From the NCBI RefSeq assembly GCF_000607165.1, contig NZ_JFZG01000024.1:62001-126000 (forward strand): a stretch of 64,000 nt of DNA, read 5' to 3'. The number at the start of each line of letters is the position of its first letter. The stretch's first letter is position 1. A model generated the notes under the pieces. That model saw only the letters and a list, made by a program, of their open reading frames with translations, ran no database searches and had not been told where the DNA came from. The position numbers and the translations under genes are program-made. Of the stretch, positions 27,194 to 36,520 are shown one piece after another. This DNA comes from Ralstonia pickettii. Lineage in GTDB: Bacteria; Pseudomonadota; Gammaproteobacteria; Burkholderiales; Burkholderiaceae.

Positions 27194-28499
27194 GCGAATG
27201 GAGTGTTTCAGAAGTGGGCTCGAAGCTGATGGGTTCCACCTTGCCGAGCAGGAAAAGATAATTCAGGATCGCCAAGCCGATCAGCGCGGCGGAAAACACC
27301 AGCGCCGGAATGAACGAGCCCGTGGCACCCACGATGGCGCCGGTGACGATCGGGCCGACCACGCCGCCCATGTTCGACACGCTGTTCTGCAGGCCCGCCA
27401 CCATCGACACGTTGTTGCCCGGTGCCACATCGGCCGGCAGCGCCCACACCTGCGACGCCGCCACGGTCGTGCCCGACTTGGCGATGCACAGCAGGATGAC
27501 CGCAACCACCGCCGATTGCGCGAACGCGGCCAGCCCGATGCTCGATGCCATCACCAGCCCGATCACCAGGAAGAGCTTGCGCGTGGCCGTGAGCGAAAGC
27601 TTGCCCGACGCATACACGCGGTCTGACGCCCAGCCTGCAAACACCTCCACAAACATCGACACGAACAGCGGCAGCGACGCCATGAAGCCCATCTCCATCA
27701 GTCCCATGCCGCGTTCCTTGACGAGGTACGTCGGCAGCCATGTGATGAAGAAGTACGAGTTGTAGTTGATCATGAAGAAGCCGATGCACATCGCCCAGAT
27801 GTTCCGGTGCGTGAGCAGCTTCGTCCAGGGCACCTTGGGTTCATCCTTGCGGGCTGGCGGCAGGCCGCGTTGGATGTGGGCCAGCTCCGCGGCGTTCACG
27901 CCCTTGTGCGCTTCGGGCGTTTCCTTGAACACCGCCCACCACACCACCGCCCACACGAGGCCCAGCGCGCCCGTCACCGCAAAGGTGATCTTCCAATCGA
28001 ACATCACCAGCAGCCACGCGATGAGCGGCAAGGCGACAGCGCTACCCAGCTTGGAACCGCTGTCGAAAATGGCCGCCACCGTGGCGCGTTCCTGCTTGGG
28101 GAACCAGCGCCCTGTAATGCCCGCGCTGCTGGGGTACGCACCCGCCTCCCCGATGCCCAATGCCACACGCAGGCCGACCAGCGACTTGAAGCCGTTTGCC
28201 AGGCCCGTCAACGCCGTCGCAACGGACCACCACAGCACCGCAAACCCGAGCACCTTCTTCTGCCCGAAACGATCGGCCAGAATGCCCGCCGGCAACTGCA
28301 GCAGCGCATATGACCAGAAGAACGCCGACATGACGACGCCCATTTCCACCGCGCTCAGGTGGAACTCTTTCTGGATGTGCGGTGCAGCGGCCGACAGCAC
28401 GGTACGGTCGATGTAGTTGATGGCAATCGCCGCCCACATGAGGCCGGCGACGACCCAGCGCACTTTGGAGCGCGGGCCGCCTTGTGATGTGTCCTGCAT
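27162..28499 (-). CDS. MFS transporter, anion:cation symporter family (aldarate/galactonate type)
   Basis: A 445-residue 12-helix inner membrane transporter. [22 protein letters not shown] and [13 protein letters not shown] are typical of the ACS family, with GudP, GarP and DgoT among its members. Hexarate or hexonate uptake is the natural reading in this operon. ATG 28499 follows CAGGAGAC. It is 50 bp downstream of the dehydratase gene and overlaps the aldolase gene by 32 bp, implying coupled translation. Confidence 0.9.
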   Translation of the reverse strand: MQDTSQGGPRSKVRWVVAGLMWAAIAINYIDRTVLSAAAPHIQKEFHLSAVEMGVVMSAFFWSYALLQLPAGILADRFGQKKVLGFAVLWWSVATALTGLANGFKSLVGLRVALGIGEAGAYPSSAGITGRWFPKQERATVAAIFDSGSKLGSAVALPLIAWLLVMFDWKITFAVTGALGLVWAVVWWAVFKETPEAHKGVNAAELAHIQRGLPPARKDEPKVPWTKLLTHRNIWAMCIGFFMINYNSYFFITWLPTYLVKERGMGLMEMGFMASLPLFVSMFVEVFAGWASDRVYASGKLSLTATRKLFLVIGLVMASSIGLAAFAQSAVVAVILLCIAKSGTTVAASQVWALPADVAPGNNVSMVAGLQNSVSNMGGVVGPIVTGAIVGATGSFIPALVFSAALIGLAILNYLFLLGKVEPISFEPTSETLHSHDQRNANARA

Positions 28500-28549
28500 G
28501 GTTTGTCTCCTGTTTTGTAATAGGTGATGCGTGCCTTCGAGTCGAGGCG

Positions 28550-30097
28550 CTAACTCACGATGCCCATGTGCCAGGGCACGAATTCATGGTCTCCAAGACC
28601 GAGCAGCTCGCTCTTGGTGCGCTCGCCCGAGGCGGTGCGCAGGATGTGTTCGAAGATGTCCTGGCCCATCTCTTCCACCGAACGTTCGCCGTCGAGAATG
28701 CGGCCGCAGTTGATGTCCATGTCTTCTTCAAGCCGGCGGAACATGGGCGTGTTGCTGGCGAGCTTGATCGTCGGTGCGGGCTTGGAGCCGAACATCGAGC
28801 CGCGCCCCGTGGTGAAGCAGATGAGGTTGGCGCCGCTGGCAATCTGGCCCGTCACGGCAACCGGGTCATAGCCAGGGGAATCCATGAAGACGAAGCCGGC
28901 GCGGTCGATGGGCTCGGCGTATTCGTACACGGCCTGCAGGGGCGTGGTGCCGCCCTTCATGGCCGAGCCGAGTGATTTTTCGAAGATGTTGGCCAAGCCG
29001 CCCTGCTGGTTGCCGGGGCCAACCACACCGTTGAACTGGCCGTTGTGGCCGCGCGTGTAGTTCTCCCACCAGGCGAGCCGATCGAGCAGCTTCTGGCCGA
29101 CTTCCGGCGACACCGCACGGCGCGTGAGCATGGTTTCCACGCCGTGGATCTCTGGCGTTTCCGACAGGATGGCCGTGCCGCCGTGGCGCACCAGCAAATC
29201 CATCGCGGCACCCAGCGCCGGGTTGGCGGTAATGCCCGAGAAACCATCGGAGCCGCCGCACTCCAGGCCGATCTTGATATGACTGGCCGATACCGGGCGA
29301 CGCACGATGTCATTGGCCGCCGGCAGCATCTTCTGGATGGCGGCGATGCCCCCCTCGATGGTGGCGCGCGTACCGCCGGTGTCCTGCATCACCAGTGCGT
29401 GCATCAGCTTGCCGGTTTCCAGGCCTTGGCTTGTCATCAAATCCGCCACCTGGTTGCGCTCGCAGCCCAGGCCGACGATCAGCACCCCCGCCAGGTTTGG
29501 ATGCCGCGCGTAGCCCGCCAACGTGCGGCGCAGCACATCGAAATGCTCGGATGGCGACGACATCCCGCAGCCGCTCGTCTGCGCAAATGCCACCACGCCA
29601 TCCACATTGGGAAACGGCGCCAGGCGCTCCGGCGTGAACCACGCCGCAATGTTCTTGATAACGGTGGAAGAGCAGTTGACCGACGCGAGGATGCCGATGA
29701 AGTTGCGCGTGGCCACACGGCCGTCGGGGCGGACGATGCCATTGAACGTTGCGCGCTGCGCCTCTGGGATGTAATCGACCGGGCGCACATCCAGGCCAAA
29801 GCCGGGGTCGCGCGCATAGTCGATCAGCTCCACGTTGTGCGTATGAACGTGCTCGCCCGCTTCGATATCGCGCGCTGCCCGGCCAATGATCGTGTCGTAC
29901 TTGCGGATGAATTCGCCCTGCGCGATCCGCCGCGCGGCGATCTTGTGGCCGGCCGGCACCTGCGCGCGCAGGCGCACCGCGATGCCGTTAATCGACAGGT
30001 TCGCCCCAAGCGATAGCCCTTCGCGCGCAATCAGCACGTTGTCTGCCGCGTTCAGCTGAATCAGCGGCCCAGCGTACGTTGGGGTTGCCTGCAACAT
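28550..30097 (-). CDS. Galactarate/altronate dehydratase family (GarD/UxaA) enzyme
   Basis: A 515-residue iron-dependent sugar-acid dehydratase. It has the small N-terminal SAF-like domain (about 1-95) and the large catalytic domain with RVATRNFIGI, SVNCSSTV, HTSGCG-like FAQTSGCGM and GLECGGSDGFSGI. Length matches GarD/UxaA proteins. GarD converts galactarate to 5-keto-4-deoxy-D-glucarate; UxaA acts on altronate. The neighbours (GudP-like transporter, GarL-like aldolase) favour an aldarate, but UxaA activity cannot be excluded. ATG follows GGAGGAG. First gene of the minus-strand operon. Confidence 0.88.
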   Translation of the reverse strand: MLQATPTYAGPLIQLNAADNVLIAREGLSLGANLSINGIAVRLRAQVPAGHKIAARRIAQGEFIRKYDTIIGRAARDIEAGEHVHTHNVELIDYARDPGFGLDVRPVDYIPEAQRATFNGIVRPDGRVATRNFIGILASVNCSSTVIKNIAAWFTPERLAPFPNVDGVVAFAQTSGCGMSSPSEHFDVLRRTLAGYARHPNLAGVLIVGLGCERNQVADLMTSQGLETGKLMHALVMQDTGGTRATIEGGIAAIQKMLPAANDIVRRPVSASHIKIGLECGGSDGFSGITANPALGAAMDLLVRHGGTAILSETPEIHGVETMLTRRAVSPEVGQKLLDRLAWWENYTRGHNGQFNGVVGPGNQQGGLANIFEKSLGSAMKGGTTPLQAVYEYAEPIDRAGFVFMDSPGYDPVAVTGQIASGANLICFTTGRGSMFGSKPAPTIKLASNTPMFRRLEEDMDINCGRILDGERSVEEMGQDIFEHILRTASGERTKSELLGLGDHEFVPWHMGIVS

Positions 30098-30164
30098 CCT
30101 TTGCTCCTCCGGGCTGTCTTCTGGTGCAGCCGTCGTCTATCGTCAGTTTTGATGTTGCCGGTTT

Positions 30165-30180
30165 ATGTAACCGGTAACAT
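30165..30180. promoter_or_regulatory. Predicted LacI-type operator of the aldarate operon
   Basis: ATGTAACCGGTAACAT is a near-perfect 16-bp palindrome centred on CCGG, 67 bp upstream of the dehydratase start and 80 bp upstream of the divergent lacI-type gene. A half-matching TGTTGCCGGTTTA lies immediately before it (30154-30166). A central CG flanked by symmetric arms is what LacI-family proteins recognise. Binding is inferred. Confidence 0.7.
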
Positions 30181-30260
30181 TGGCGCAATCGTAGTCGGGT
30201 TTTGCGATAATTGCTAGCCCCTTCGTTCCCCTGTGTTTCCCTAATCGGCCTCTCGATCAC

Positions 30261-31313
30261 GTGACCAAGTCCCCCGCCGTGTCCCTCTTAGAAACCGCAC
30301 CCGCCGCCGCACGCCGCGCGCGCAAGAACACCGGGCGCGTCACATTGAGCGACCTTGCCAAGCTGGTGGGCGTGACCAAGGTGACGGTGTCACGCGCGCT
30401 GAACACGCCAGAGCTGGTATCGAGCGACACGCTGGAACGCGTGCGCGCAGCGGTACGGCAGACGGGCTATACGCCGGACCTGGTGGCCGGATCACTGGCG
30501 TCCAACCGCAGCCGGTTGATCGTCGCGCTCATCCCCACGATTGCGGGCAGCGTGTTCCAGGAAACGGTGGCGGCACTCACCACGGAACTCGCGGCGGCGG
30601 GCTATCAATTGCTCATCGGCCAGAGCGGCTATGACGAATCACGCGAAGACGCGCTGCTCGACGCCATCGTCGGGCGGCGGCCTGCGGGCATCGTGCTGAC
30701 CGGCGTGGTGCATTCGGCCAGCGTGCGGCAGAAGCTGCAAGCCGCCGGCGTGCCGGTGGTGGAAACGTGGGACATCACGCGCAACCCGCTGGACATGCTG
30801 GTGGGCTTCTCGCACCAGAAGGTGGGGCAAGCGGCAGCGCGCTATCTGAAGCAGCGCGGCGCAAAGCGCCCTGCCGTCGTCACGCCCAGCGACCGCCGCG
30901 CGCAGGCACGCGCGCAAGCCTTCGTGAAGGCGTTCGGCCCGGATGTCGACATTCCCGTGATTGCCGCTGAATCCCCTGCCAACCTGGGCGATGGGCGGCG
31001 TGCGCTGGGCGAATTGCTCGCGCAGCATCCGGACACCGACGCCATCTTCTGCGGCGCCGACATCCTCGCGCTCGGGGTGTTGATGGAAGCGGAACACCGC
31101 GGCGTTGCGGTGCCCGCACAGATTCGCGTGGTCGGCTACGGCGACCAGGTGTTCGCCAAGGACACCACGCCTGCCCTCACTACAATCCGCATCGACGGCA
31201 CGGGCATTGGCAAGCTGGCGGCAACGTTGCTCATCGATCGCATCGAGCACGGCGACGAAGAACGCCGCACGGTCGACGTGGGCTTCACACTCGTTGAGCG
31301 CGACAGCGCGTAG
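30261..31313 (+). CDS. LacI family regulator of the aldarate operon
   Basis: A 350-residue repressor-type protein: an N-terminal arm of about 27 residues, LacI HTH (VTLSDLAKLVGVTKVTVSRALNTP, about 28-51), hinge around GSLASNRSRL and a periplasmic-binding-protein-like sensor domain. It resembles the GntR (gluconate) branch of LacI proteins. The start is the GTG at 30261. Divergent from the dehydratase operon, with a CCGG-centred palindrome between, so it most likely represses that operon until the aldarate or a metabolite binds. Confidence 0.88.
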   Translation: MTKSPAVSLLETAPAAARRARKNTGRVTLSDLAKLVGVTKVTVSRALNTPELVSSDTLERVRAAVRQTGYTPDLVAGSLASNRSRLIVALIPTIAGSVFQETVAALTTELAAAGYQLLIGQSGYDESREDALLDAIVGRRPAGIVLTGVVHSASVRQKLQAAGVPVVETWDITRNPLDMLVGFSHQKVGQAAARYLKQRGAKRPAVVTPSDRRAQARAQAFVKAFGPDVDIPVIAAESPANLGDGRRALGELLAQHPDTDAIFCGADILALGVLMEAEHRGVAVPAQIRVVGYGDQVFAKDTTPALTTIRIDGTGIGKLAATLLIDRIEHGDEERRTVDVGFTLVERDSA

Positions 31314-31316
31314 CGC

Positions 31317-32795
31317 TCAGGCTGACACCGCTTCCGCATCGAGCGGAAACACAGGCCGCTGCACCTTCGCAAACGGAAAGCGCGCGTAGTCCGAACTCGT
31401 TACGCCGCCGCCGTCGCACTCCACCACGGCTTTTGCGATGGGCACGAACACGGGCCGGCAATACATGCGCGACTTCAGCAGAACGAAGCGCGCGGCATGC
31501 GGGTCCACGCCGATGTGCGTAAAGATACCGAGGTCCCAATGCTCCTGCGGCGTCTCGGTGACGACCACCTGCGCCGCGCCAATGTCCAGCAGCGCCGTAC
31601 GCCCCATGCGGATGCGCTGCCCGGTGTAGGTCGGCCCCGTGATCGTGTATTCACCGTCGCTGATGGCGGCGACCTTGCCCGTCAGCGGGCGCGGCACCGG
31701 GTAGATGCCCAGCTGCGCAAGCGGCACCTTGTCGCCCACCGGCAGCGTGACGGTGGCGCCAACGCCGGCCTCGATCATTGCGGCGACGGCCTCGGGGTCG
31801 CACACAGGCCCGACGGCGATGTCACTCAATCCTTGCTTCAACGCTTCGTGCAGGACGTGCATGTCGTCGCACGTGCCGCCGGACATGCAGTTGTCGCCAT
31901 GGTCGAGCAGCAGCACGGGGCCGCTGCCCGGCGCGTCCGCCAACTTGGCTGCGCGCGTGATCGATTCGGTCAGCGGTTCAGAGCGGTAGACGAACCCTTC
32001 GCGGTCGGCCCAGATGGCGTCAGCAATGCGTTGCGCCGCAGCGTCGGCAGCGTGCTTGTCGCCGTTGCCGACCACCACGATGGAAAGGCACGGCGCGGAA
32101 ATGTCCGCCAATCCGAATCCGGCCAGGATCGACACGGCCAGCATGCCGTCCTGCTCCGCCTGCTTGGCCAGCGCCACGGCGCGGTGCATCGCGCCTTCAT
32201 CGGTGCGGCTGCGCAGCGTGTGCGTGACCAGCGGCAAGCGGCGCCACGCGAGCACGGGGTTCGCGCGGCCGGCCAGCTTGTCGAACAGCAGGCGCCCTGC
32301 ATGCTCCCCGGTTTCATACATGTCGACGTGCGGATACGTCTTGAAGCTGACCGCGATGTCGGCCAGGTCAATGAACTTCTGCGTGAGATTGCCGTGCAAG
32401 TCGAGCGCGACGGCAATCGGCACGTCGGGCACGACCGCGCGCAAGCGTTCGAGCAAGTCACCCTCGCCGTCGTCGCTGTTCTCGGCGACCATCGCGCCGT
32501 GCAGGTCGAGCAGCAGCGCGTCGCACCCCGGCGCAGCCGCGACAATCGCGTCGCACAACGTGGTGTACGCCTGCGCTGCCACGCGCCCGCTAGGGTTCGC
32601 ACCGGCAACAACGGGCACGACAATTTTCGCGCCGGCCGCCTCGGCCAGATCGATGAACGCACCGGCCGCCGTACGCGTGCCCTTGGCGGCGCGATAGGCG
32701 TCAGCGCCGTAGCGTGGATGGAACGATGCCAGCGGCGTCGGCACCGGCGAGAACGTATTGGTCTCGTGATTGAAGCGGGCGATCAGGATGCGCAT
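31317..32795 (-). CDS. M81 family metallopeptidase (MlrC-like)
   Basis: A 492-residue protein of peptidase family M81, named after MlrC of the microcystin degradation pathway. It starts with RILIARFNHETNTFSP, and contains LLLDLHGAM and VALDLHGNLTQKF with candidate zinc ligands, and LDHGDNCMSGG in the C-terminal half. M81 proteins are found in many soil bacteria without microcystin and probably hydrolyse small amides or linear peptides. ATG 32795 follows the M20 gene by 20 bp; it is the last gene of the ABC transporter operon and its stop lies 4 bp from the convergent lacI-type gene. Confidence 0.87.
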   Translation of the reverse strand: MRILIARFNHETNTFSPVPTPLASFHPRYGADAYRAAKGTRTAAGAFIDLAEAAGAKIVVPVVAGANPSGRVAAQAYTTLCDAIVAAAPGCDALLLDLHGAMVAENSDDGEGDLLERLRAVVPDVPIAVALDLHGNLTQKFIDLADIAVSFKTYPHVDMYETGEHAGRLLFDKLAGRANPVLAWRRLPLVTHTLRSRTDEGAMHRAVALAKQAEQDGMLAVSILAGFGLADISAPCLSIVVVGNGDKHAADAAAQRIADAIWADREGFVYRSEPLTESITRAAKLADAPGSGPVLLLDHGDNCMSGGTCDDMHVLHEALKQGLSDIAVGPVCDPEAVAAMIEAGVGATVTLPVGDKVPLAQLGIYPVPRPLTGKVAAISDGEYTITGPTYTGQRIRMGRTALLDIGAAQVVVTETPQEHWDLGIFTHIGVDPHAARFVLLKSRMYCRPVFVPIAKAVVECDGGGVTSSDYARFPFAKVQRPVFPLDAEAVSA

Positions 32796-32815
32796 GGGGC
32801 GGTCTGGTGGTGGTG

Positions 32816-34078
32816 TCAAACGCGGCCGGCGGCTTGCAGCATCGCGTGCAGCAGCACGTTGGCCCCGGCTTCGAGATGCTCTGGGCGGGCGTCCTCGATC
32901 TCGTTGTGGCTGATGCCGTCCTTGCACGGCACGAAGATCATCGCGGTGGGTGCCACACGGGCAAGGTAGACCGCGTCATGGCCCGCCCCGCTGATGACGT
33001 CCATCTCGGACAAGCCCAGCGCACGCGCCCCGCTGCGCACCGCGTCCACAAGCGTCGCGTCGAACGGCTGCGGCGGAAAATAGACCACCTGGCGCAACGC
33101 AATGTCGATACCGCTGCGTGCGGCCAACGCCGTCACGGCGTCATGGAGTGCGGCGTCCATGTCAGACAGCATCGCATCGTCGGCGGCACGAAAATCGATC
33201 GTCATCGATACGCGGCCTGGGATCACGTTGCGCGAATCCGGGTGCACGCTCAAGCAGCCCACCGTGGCGCGCGCATGGGGTGGCCGCTCCCGCGCGATGC
33301 GGTTGGCAATGCCGACAAGCTCCGCCGCGGGCAGCAACGCATCGCGGCGCAGCTCCATCGGCGTGGGACCTGCATGCGCCTCCATGCCAGTCAGAACCAC
33401 GTCGTACCAGCGTTGGCCTAGCGCGCCAGTCACCACGCCAATCGTCGTGCCGTGCGCTTCGAGCACCGGCCCTTGCTCGATATGCGCCTCGAAGTAGGCT
33501 CCGACCTGCCTGCCGCCAACCGGCTCGGCGCCCGCGTAGCCGATGCTGCGCAGCGCCTCGCCCACGGCCACGCCATCGCGGTCCTGCGCGGCCAGCACGG
33601 CGTCCAGCGCAAACTCGCCGATGAACGCGCCAGAGCCCATCATCACCGGCACGAAACGCGAGCCCTCTTCGTTGGTCCACACGGCCACTTCGATGGGCGC
33701 TTCGGTTTGAATGCCCGCGTCGTTGAGCGTGCGTAAGACCTCGATGCCGGCAAACACGCCGTAGTTGCCGTCGAACTTGCCGCCGGTCGGCTGCGTATCG
33801 ATATGGCTGCCCGTCATGACCGGCGGCAGCGCATTGTTGCGCCCGGGGCGGCGTGCGAACAGATTGCCGATGGCATCCACGCGCACGGTGCACCCGGCAG
33901 CCTTTGCCTGCGCAACAAAGAAGTCACGGCCCTGGCGGTCGAGATCCGTCAGCGCCAGGCGCCGCACGCCACCCTTGGGTGTCGCGCCAATGCTGGCCTG
34001 CTGCATGAGCGTGTCCCACAGGCGCGCGCCGTTGATACGAAGTTGAGTCTCTGTCGTCATCATTTCTCGCGAGTTCAT
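32816..34078 (-). CDS. M20-type amidohydrolase (N-carbamoyl-amino acid hydrolase/allantoate amidohydrolase family)
   Basis: A 420-residue dinuclear metallohydrolase. Likely metal ligands are His in GSHIDTQPTGG, Asp in KFDGNYG, Glu in TNEEGSRF and the His in DGISHNEIED; GAGHDAV is also typical. The family hydrolyses ureido or amide bonds of N-carbamoyl-L-amino acids, allantoate or ureidoglycolate. The ATG at 34078 overlaps the livF-type stop (ATGA), though ATG 34063 or 34060 are alternatives. It belongs to the ABC transporter operon, so it likely processes the imported compound. Confidence 0.88.
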   Translation of the reverse strand: MNSREMMTTETQLRINGARLWDTLMQQASIGATPKGGVRRLALTDLDRQGRDFFVAQAKAAGCTVRVDAIGNLFARRPGRNNALPPVMTGSHIDTQPTGGKFDGNYGVFAGIEVLRTLNDAGIQTEAPIEVAVWTNEEGSRFVPVMMGSGAFIGEFALDAVLAAQDRDGVAVGEALRSIGYAGAEPVGGRQVGAYFEAHIEQGPVLEAHGTTIGVVTGALGQRWYDVVLTGMEAHAGPTPMELRRDALLPAAELVGIANRIARERPPHARATVGCLSVHPDSRNVIPGRVSMTIDFRAADDAMLSDMDAALHDAVTALAARSGIDIALRQVVYFPPQPFDATLVDAVRSGARALGLSEMDVISGAGHDAVYLARVAPTAMIFVPCKDGISHNEIEDARPEHLEAGANVLLHAMLQAAGRV

Positions 34079-34788
34079 GCGGCCAGGCCGACGCCGAGGT
34101 AACGGTCCTTGACGGCGTCGTCGGTGCGGAAGGCTTCGTTGCTGCCGGTGTAGACCACGCGGCCCTGTTCAATGATCACGTGGCGGTCAGCCAACTGCGT
34201 GCAGACCTCCAGGTTCTGCTCGACCAGCAGGATAGACACGCCCGCCTGCTTGATCATCTTCAACTGCGCGACGATCTCTTCGACGATGACGGGCGCCAGG
34301 CCCTCCACCGGCTCGTCCAACATCAGCAGGCGCGGGTGGTTCATCAGCGCACGGCCAATAGCCAGCATCTGCTGTTCGCCACCGGACAAGTTGGCGCCAC
34401 CGTTGCGCCGCCGCTCGTGCAGGCGCGGGAAGATGCGGTAGATGTCGGCCAGTTGCCACGGAGAATCGCGCCGCGCGCCGAGCTTCAGGTTCTCCTCCAC
34501 CGTCAGCAGCTTGAAGATGCCGCGATGCTCCGGCACGAGGCACAAACCCTGCGCGGCAATGCGATGCGCCGGCAGTCCGGCAATGTCCTTCCCGCGAAAG
34601 CGCACATGCCCGCGCGGCGGCACCACACCAGCAATCGCCTTGAGCGTGGTCGACTTGCCCGCGCCATTGCGGCCAAGCAGCGTCACCAGTTCGCCCTCGC
34701 CCACCGATAGCCCCACGCCCTGCAGCACGTGGCTCTTGCCGTAGTAGCCGTGGAGGTCTGCAACGTCGAGGATCGCCGTCGTCGTCAT
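34075..34788 (-). CDS. Branched-chain-type ABC transporter ATP-binding protein (LivF family)
   Basis: A 237-residue ATPase with Walker A GRNGAGKST (about residues 39-47), signature LSGGEQQ and Walker B LLMLDEP. It would pair with the LivG-type ATPase to power the permease. Starts by a 4-bp ATGA overlap with the LivG-type gene and ends by another with the M20 gene. The imported substrate is not a branched-chain amino acid by necessity; hydrolase neighbours suggest an amide or ureido compound. Confidence 0.93.
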   Translation of the reverse strand: MTTTAILDVADLHGYYGKSHVLQGVGLSVGEGELVTLLGRNGAGKSTTLKAIAGVVPPRGHVRFRGKDIAGLPAHRIAAQGLCLVPEHRGIFKLLTVEENLKLGARRDSPWQLADIYRIFPRLHERRRNGGANLSGGEQQMLAIGRALMNHPRLLMLDEPVEGLAPVIVEEIVAQLKMIKQAGVSILLVEQNLEVCTQLADRHVIIEQGRVVYTGSNEAFRTDDAVKDRYLGVGLAA

Positions 34789-35555
34789 TTCTTGCCTCCC
34801 GTGATCATGTTGCCGAGATACGCGGCGCGCACGCGTGGGTCCGCTCGCACGGCGTCGGGCGTGCCCTCCATGAGCACCTTGCCCTGCTGCATGACGGTGA
34901 TGGTGTCGGAGATGTCCATCACGATGTCCATGTTGTGCTCGATCAGCACGACGGTATGGTCCTGCGCCAGGCCGCGGATGAGCGCCTTCATGGCGGGCAG
35001 ATCGTCCACGCCCATGCCGGAAGTCGGTTCGTCGAGGAAGATCGCGCGCGGGTTGGCGGCCAGTGCCATGCCCACCTCCAGCCGGCGCTGCTGGCCATGC
35101 GAGAGTGCGGCGGCCGGCGTATCGGCCAGGCGTGGCAATTCAAGCCGATCAAGCACGCGGTCAACCGTATCGGCGCAGGCCAGCTCGCCCTGCGGCAAGC
35201 GCCAGCCGTGCATGGCACGACGCGGCGCGGTACCGAGTGCCGCAAGGCGCAGGTTCTCGCGCACGGAAAGGCTCGGGAACAGGCTCGTCACCTGGAACGA
35301 ACGTGCAATGCCGCGCTGCACGCGCTGGAAATCGGCCTCGCGCGTCACGTCGTGGCCATCGAAGACGATGGTGCCGCTGGTGATCATGCGTGTGCCCGTG
35401 AGCATGTGGAACAGCGTGGTCTTGCCGGCGCCGTTCGGGCCAATCACGGAGTGCACGGTGCCGGGCATCACACGCAGATCGACGCCGCCCAGTGCGGTGA
35501 ACTTGCCGTATTGCTTGACGATGCCGGTGGCTTGCAGGATGGGCGTGGTGGTCAT
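34785..35555 (-). CDS. Branched-chain-type ABC transporter ATP-binding protein (LivG family)
   Basis: A 256-residue ATPase with Walker A GPNGAGKTT (about 38-46), signature LSHGQQRRLEV and Walker B IFLDEPTSGM, plus the C-terminal extension (YLGNMITG) that marks the LivG subfamily. Overlaps the permease gene upstream and the LivF-type gene downstream by 4 bp each, so all are co-translated. Confidence 0.93.
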   Translation of the reverse strand: MTTTPILQATGIVKQYGKFTALGGVDLRVMPGTVHSVIGPNGAGKTTLFHMLTGTRMITSGTIVFDGHDVTREADFQRVQRGIARSFQVTSLFPSLSVRENLRLAALGTAPRRAMHGWRLPQGELACADTVDRVLDRLELPRLADTPAAALSHGQQRRLEVGMALAANPRAIFLDEPTSGMGVDDLPAMKALIRGLAQDHTVVLIEHNMDIVMDISDTITVMQQGKVLMEGTPDAVRADPRVRAAYLGNMITGGKK

Positions 35556-36520
35556 GCGCGTTCCTCCTGCACCGCCGGTGCATTACGCGTTGCACGCACG
35601 CGTTGCCACAGCTTCTGCCCGAGCCCGAACAGCCCGCGCTGCATGAACAGGCTCACCGCAATCAGCAGGAAGCCGAGCAACATCAGCCAGCGCGGCCACA
35701 GGCTGGAGAGCCAGTCCGACAGCAGCACGTAGAACGCCGCACCCAGCACTGAGGCAAACACGTTGCCCGTGCCGCCGATGACGGTCATCACCAGAATCAT
35801 CTCGCTGACGTGGTAGTCGATATTGGCCAGCGGCGCGATGCCCGTGAGCATGGCGTGCAGTGCACCGGCCAACCCGGTCACCGCACCCGAGATGACGAAC
35901 GCCAGCAGCTTGAACGTACGCACGTTGTAACCGACGGCGAGGGCGCGTTCTTCGTTGTCGCGAATCGCCAGCAGCGTGCGGCCGAATACCGATTCCGTCA
36001 CGCGCTGCACGAGGAAGAACACAACAAGGAACAGCGCCGCCGCGAACGCATAGAACGCCCAGGGTGAGCCGGCAAACGCCGGGCGCGGAATATCGAGCAG
36101 GCCGTTATCCCCGCCCGTGAGCGACGGCGTGGTGTAGGCCAGGAAATAGAACATCTGCGAGAAGGCCAGCGTGAGCATGACGAAGTACGTGCCGCGCTGG
36201 CGGATGGCAAACCACCCGACCACCGCCGCCACGATCGCACCGACCACGACGGCCAGAACAAGCGCCACGGGCATCGGCAGCGCCAGTTGCGTGAGGCCGA
36301 TGCCCACGGCATAGCTGCCCAGCCCGAAGAAGATGCCCTGCCCGAACGACAGCAGCCCCGTGTAGCCGAGCAGCAGGTTGCAGGCCATGACGGCCATCGC
36401 GTAGACGAGCACTTCGGTGGCCAACGTGCCGGACGTCAGCACCAGCGGCAGCAACAGCGTCACGCCCAGCGCCAGCCACCAGAAGCGGTAGCGCGAGAGT
36501 CCATGGAATGCGGCTTGCAT
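35552..36520 (-). CDS. Branched-chain-type ABC transporter permease (LivM family)
   Basis: A 322-residue inner membrane permease with about eight helices. LLLGYTGLLSFGQGIFFGLGSYAVG and the conserved loop RVTESVFGRTLLAIRDNEERALAVGYN are typical of LivM. The start is the ATG at 36520, which shares one base with the stop of the LivH-type gene (TGATG) and follows a GGGGAGGGG ribosome site; an ATG three bases earlier is too close to that site. Confidence 0.92.
   Translation of the reverse strand: MQAAFHGLSRYRFWWLALGVTLLLPLVLTSGTLATEVLVYAMAVMACNLLLGYTGLLSFGQGIFFGLGSYAVGIGLTQLALPMPVALVLAVVVGAIVAAVVGWFAIRQRGTYFVMLTLAFSQMFYFLAYTTPSLTGGDNGLLDIPRPAFAGSPWAFYAFAAALFLVVFFLVQRVTESVFGRTLLAIRDNEERALAVGYNVRTFKLLAFVISGAVTGLAGALHAMLTGIAPLANIDYHVSEMILVMTVIGGTGNVFASVLGAAFYVLLSDWLSSLWPRWLMLLGFLLIAVSLFMQRGLFGLGQKLWQRVRATRNAPAVQEERA

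Noticed and set aside
30154-30166. Second full LacI operator next to the one at 30165
   Set aside because: Only one half matches; the sequence is noted as a half site rather than a separate operator.
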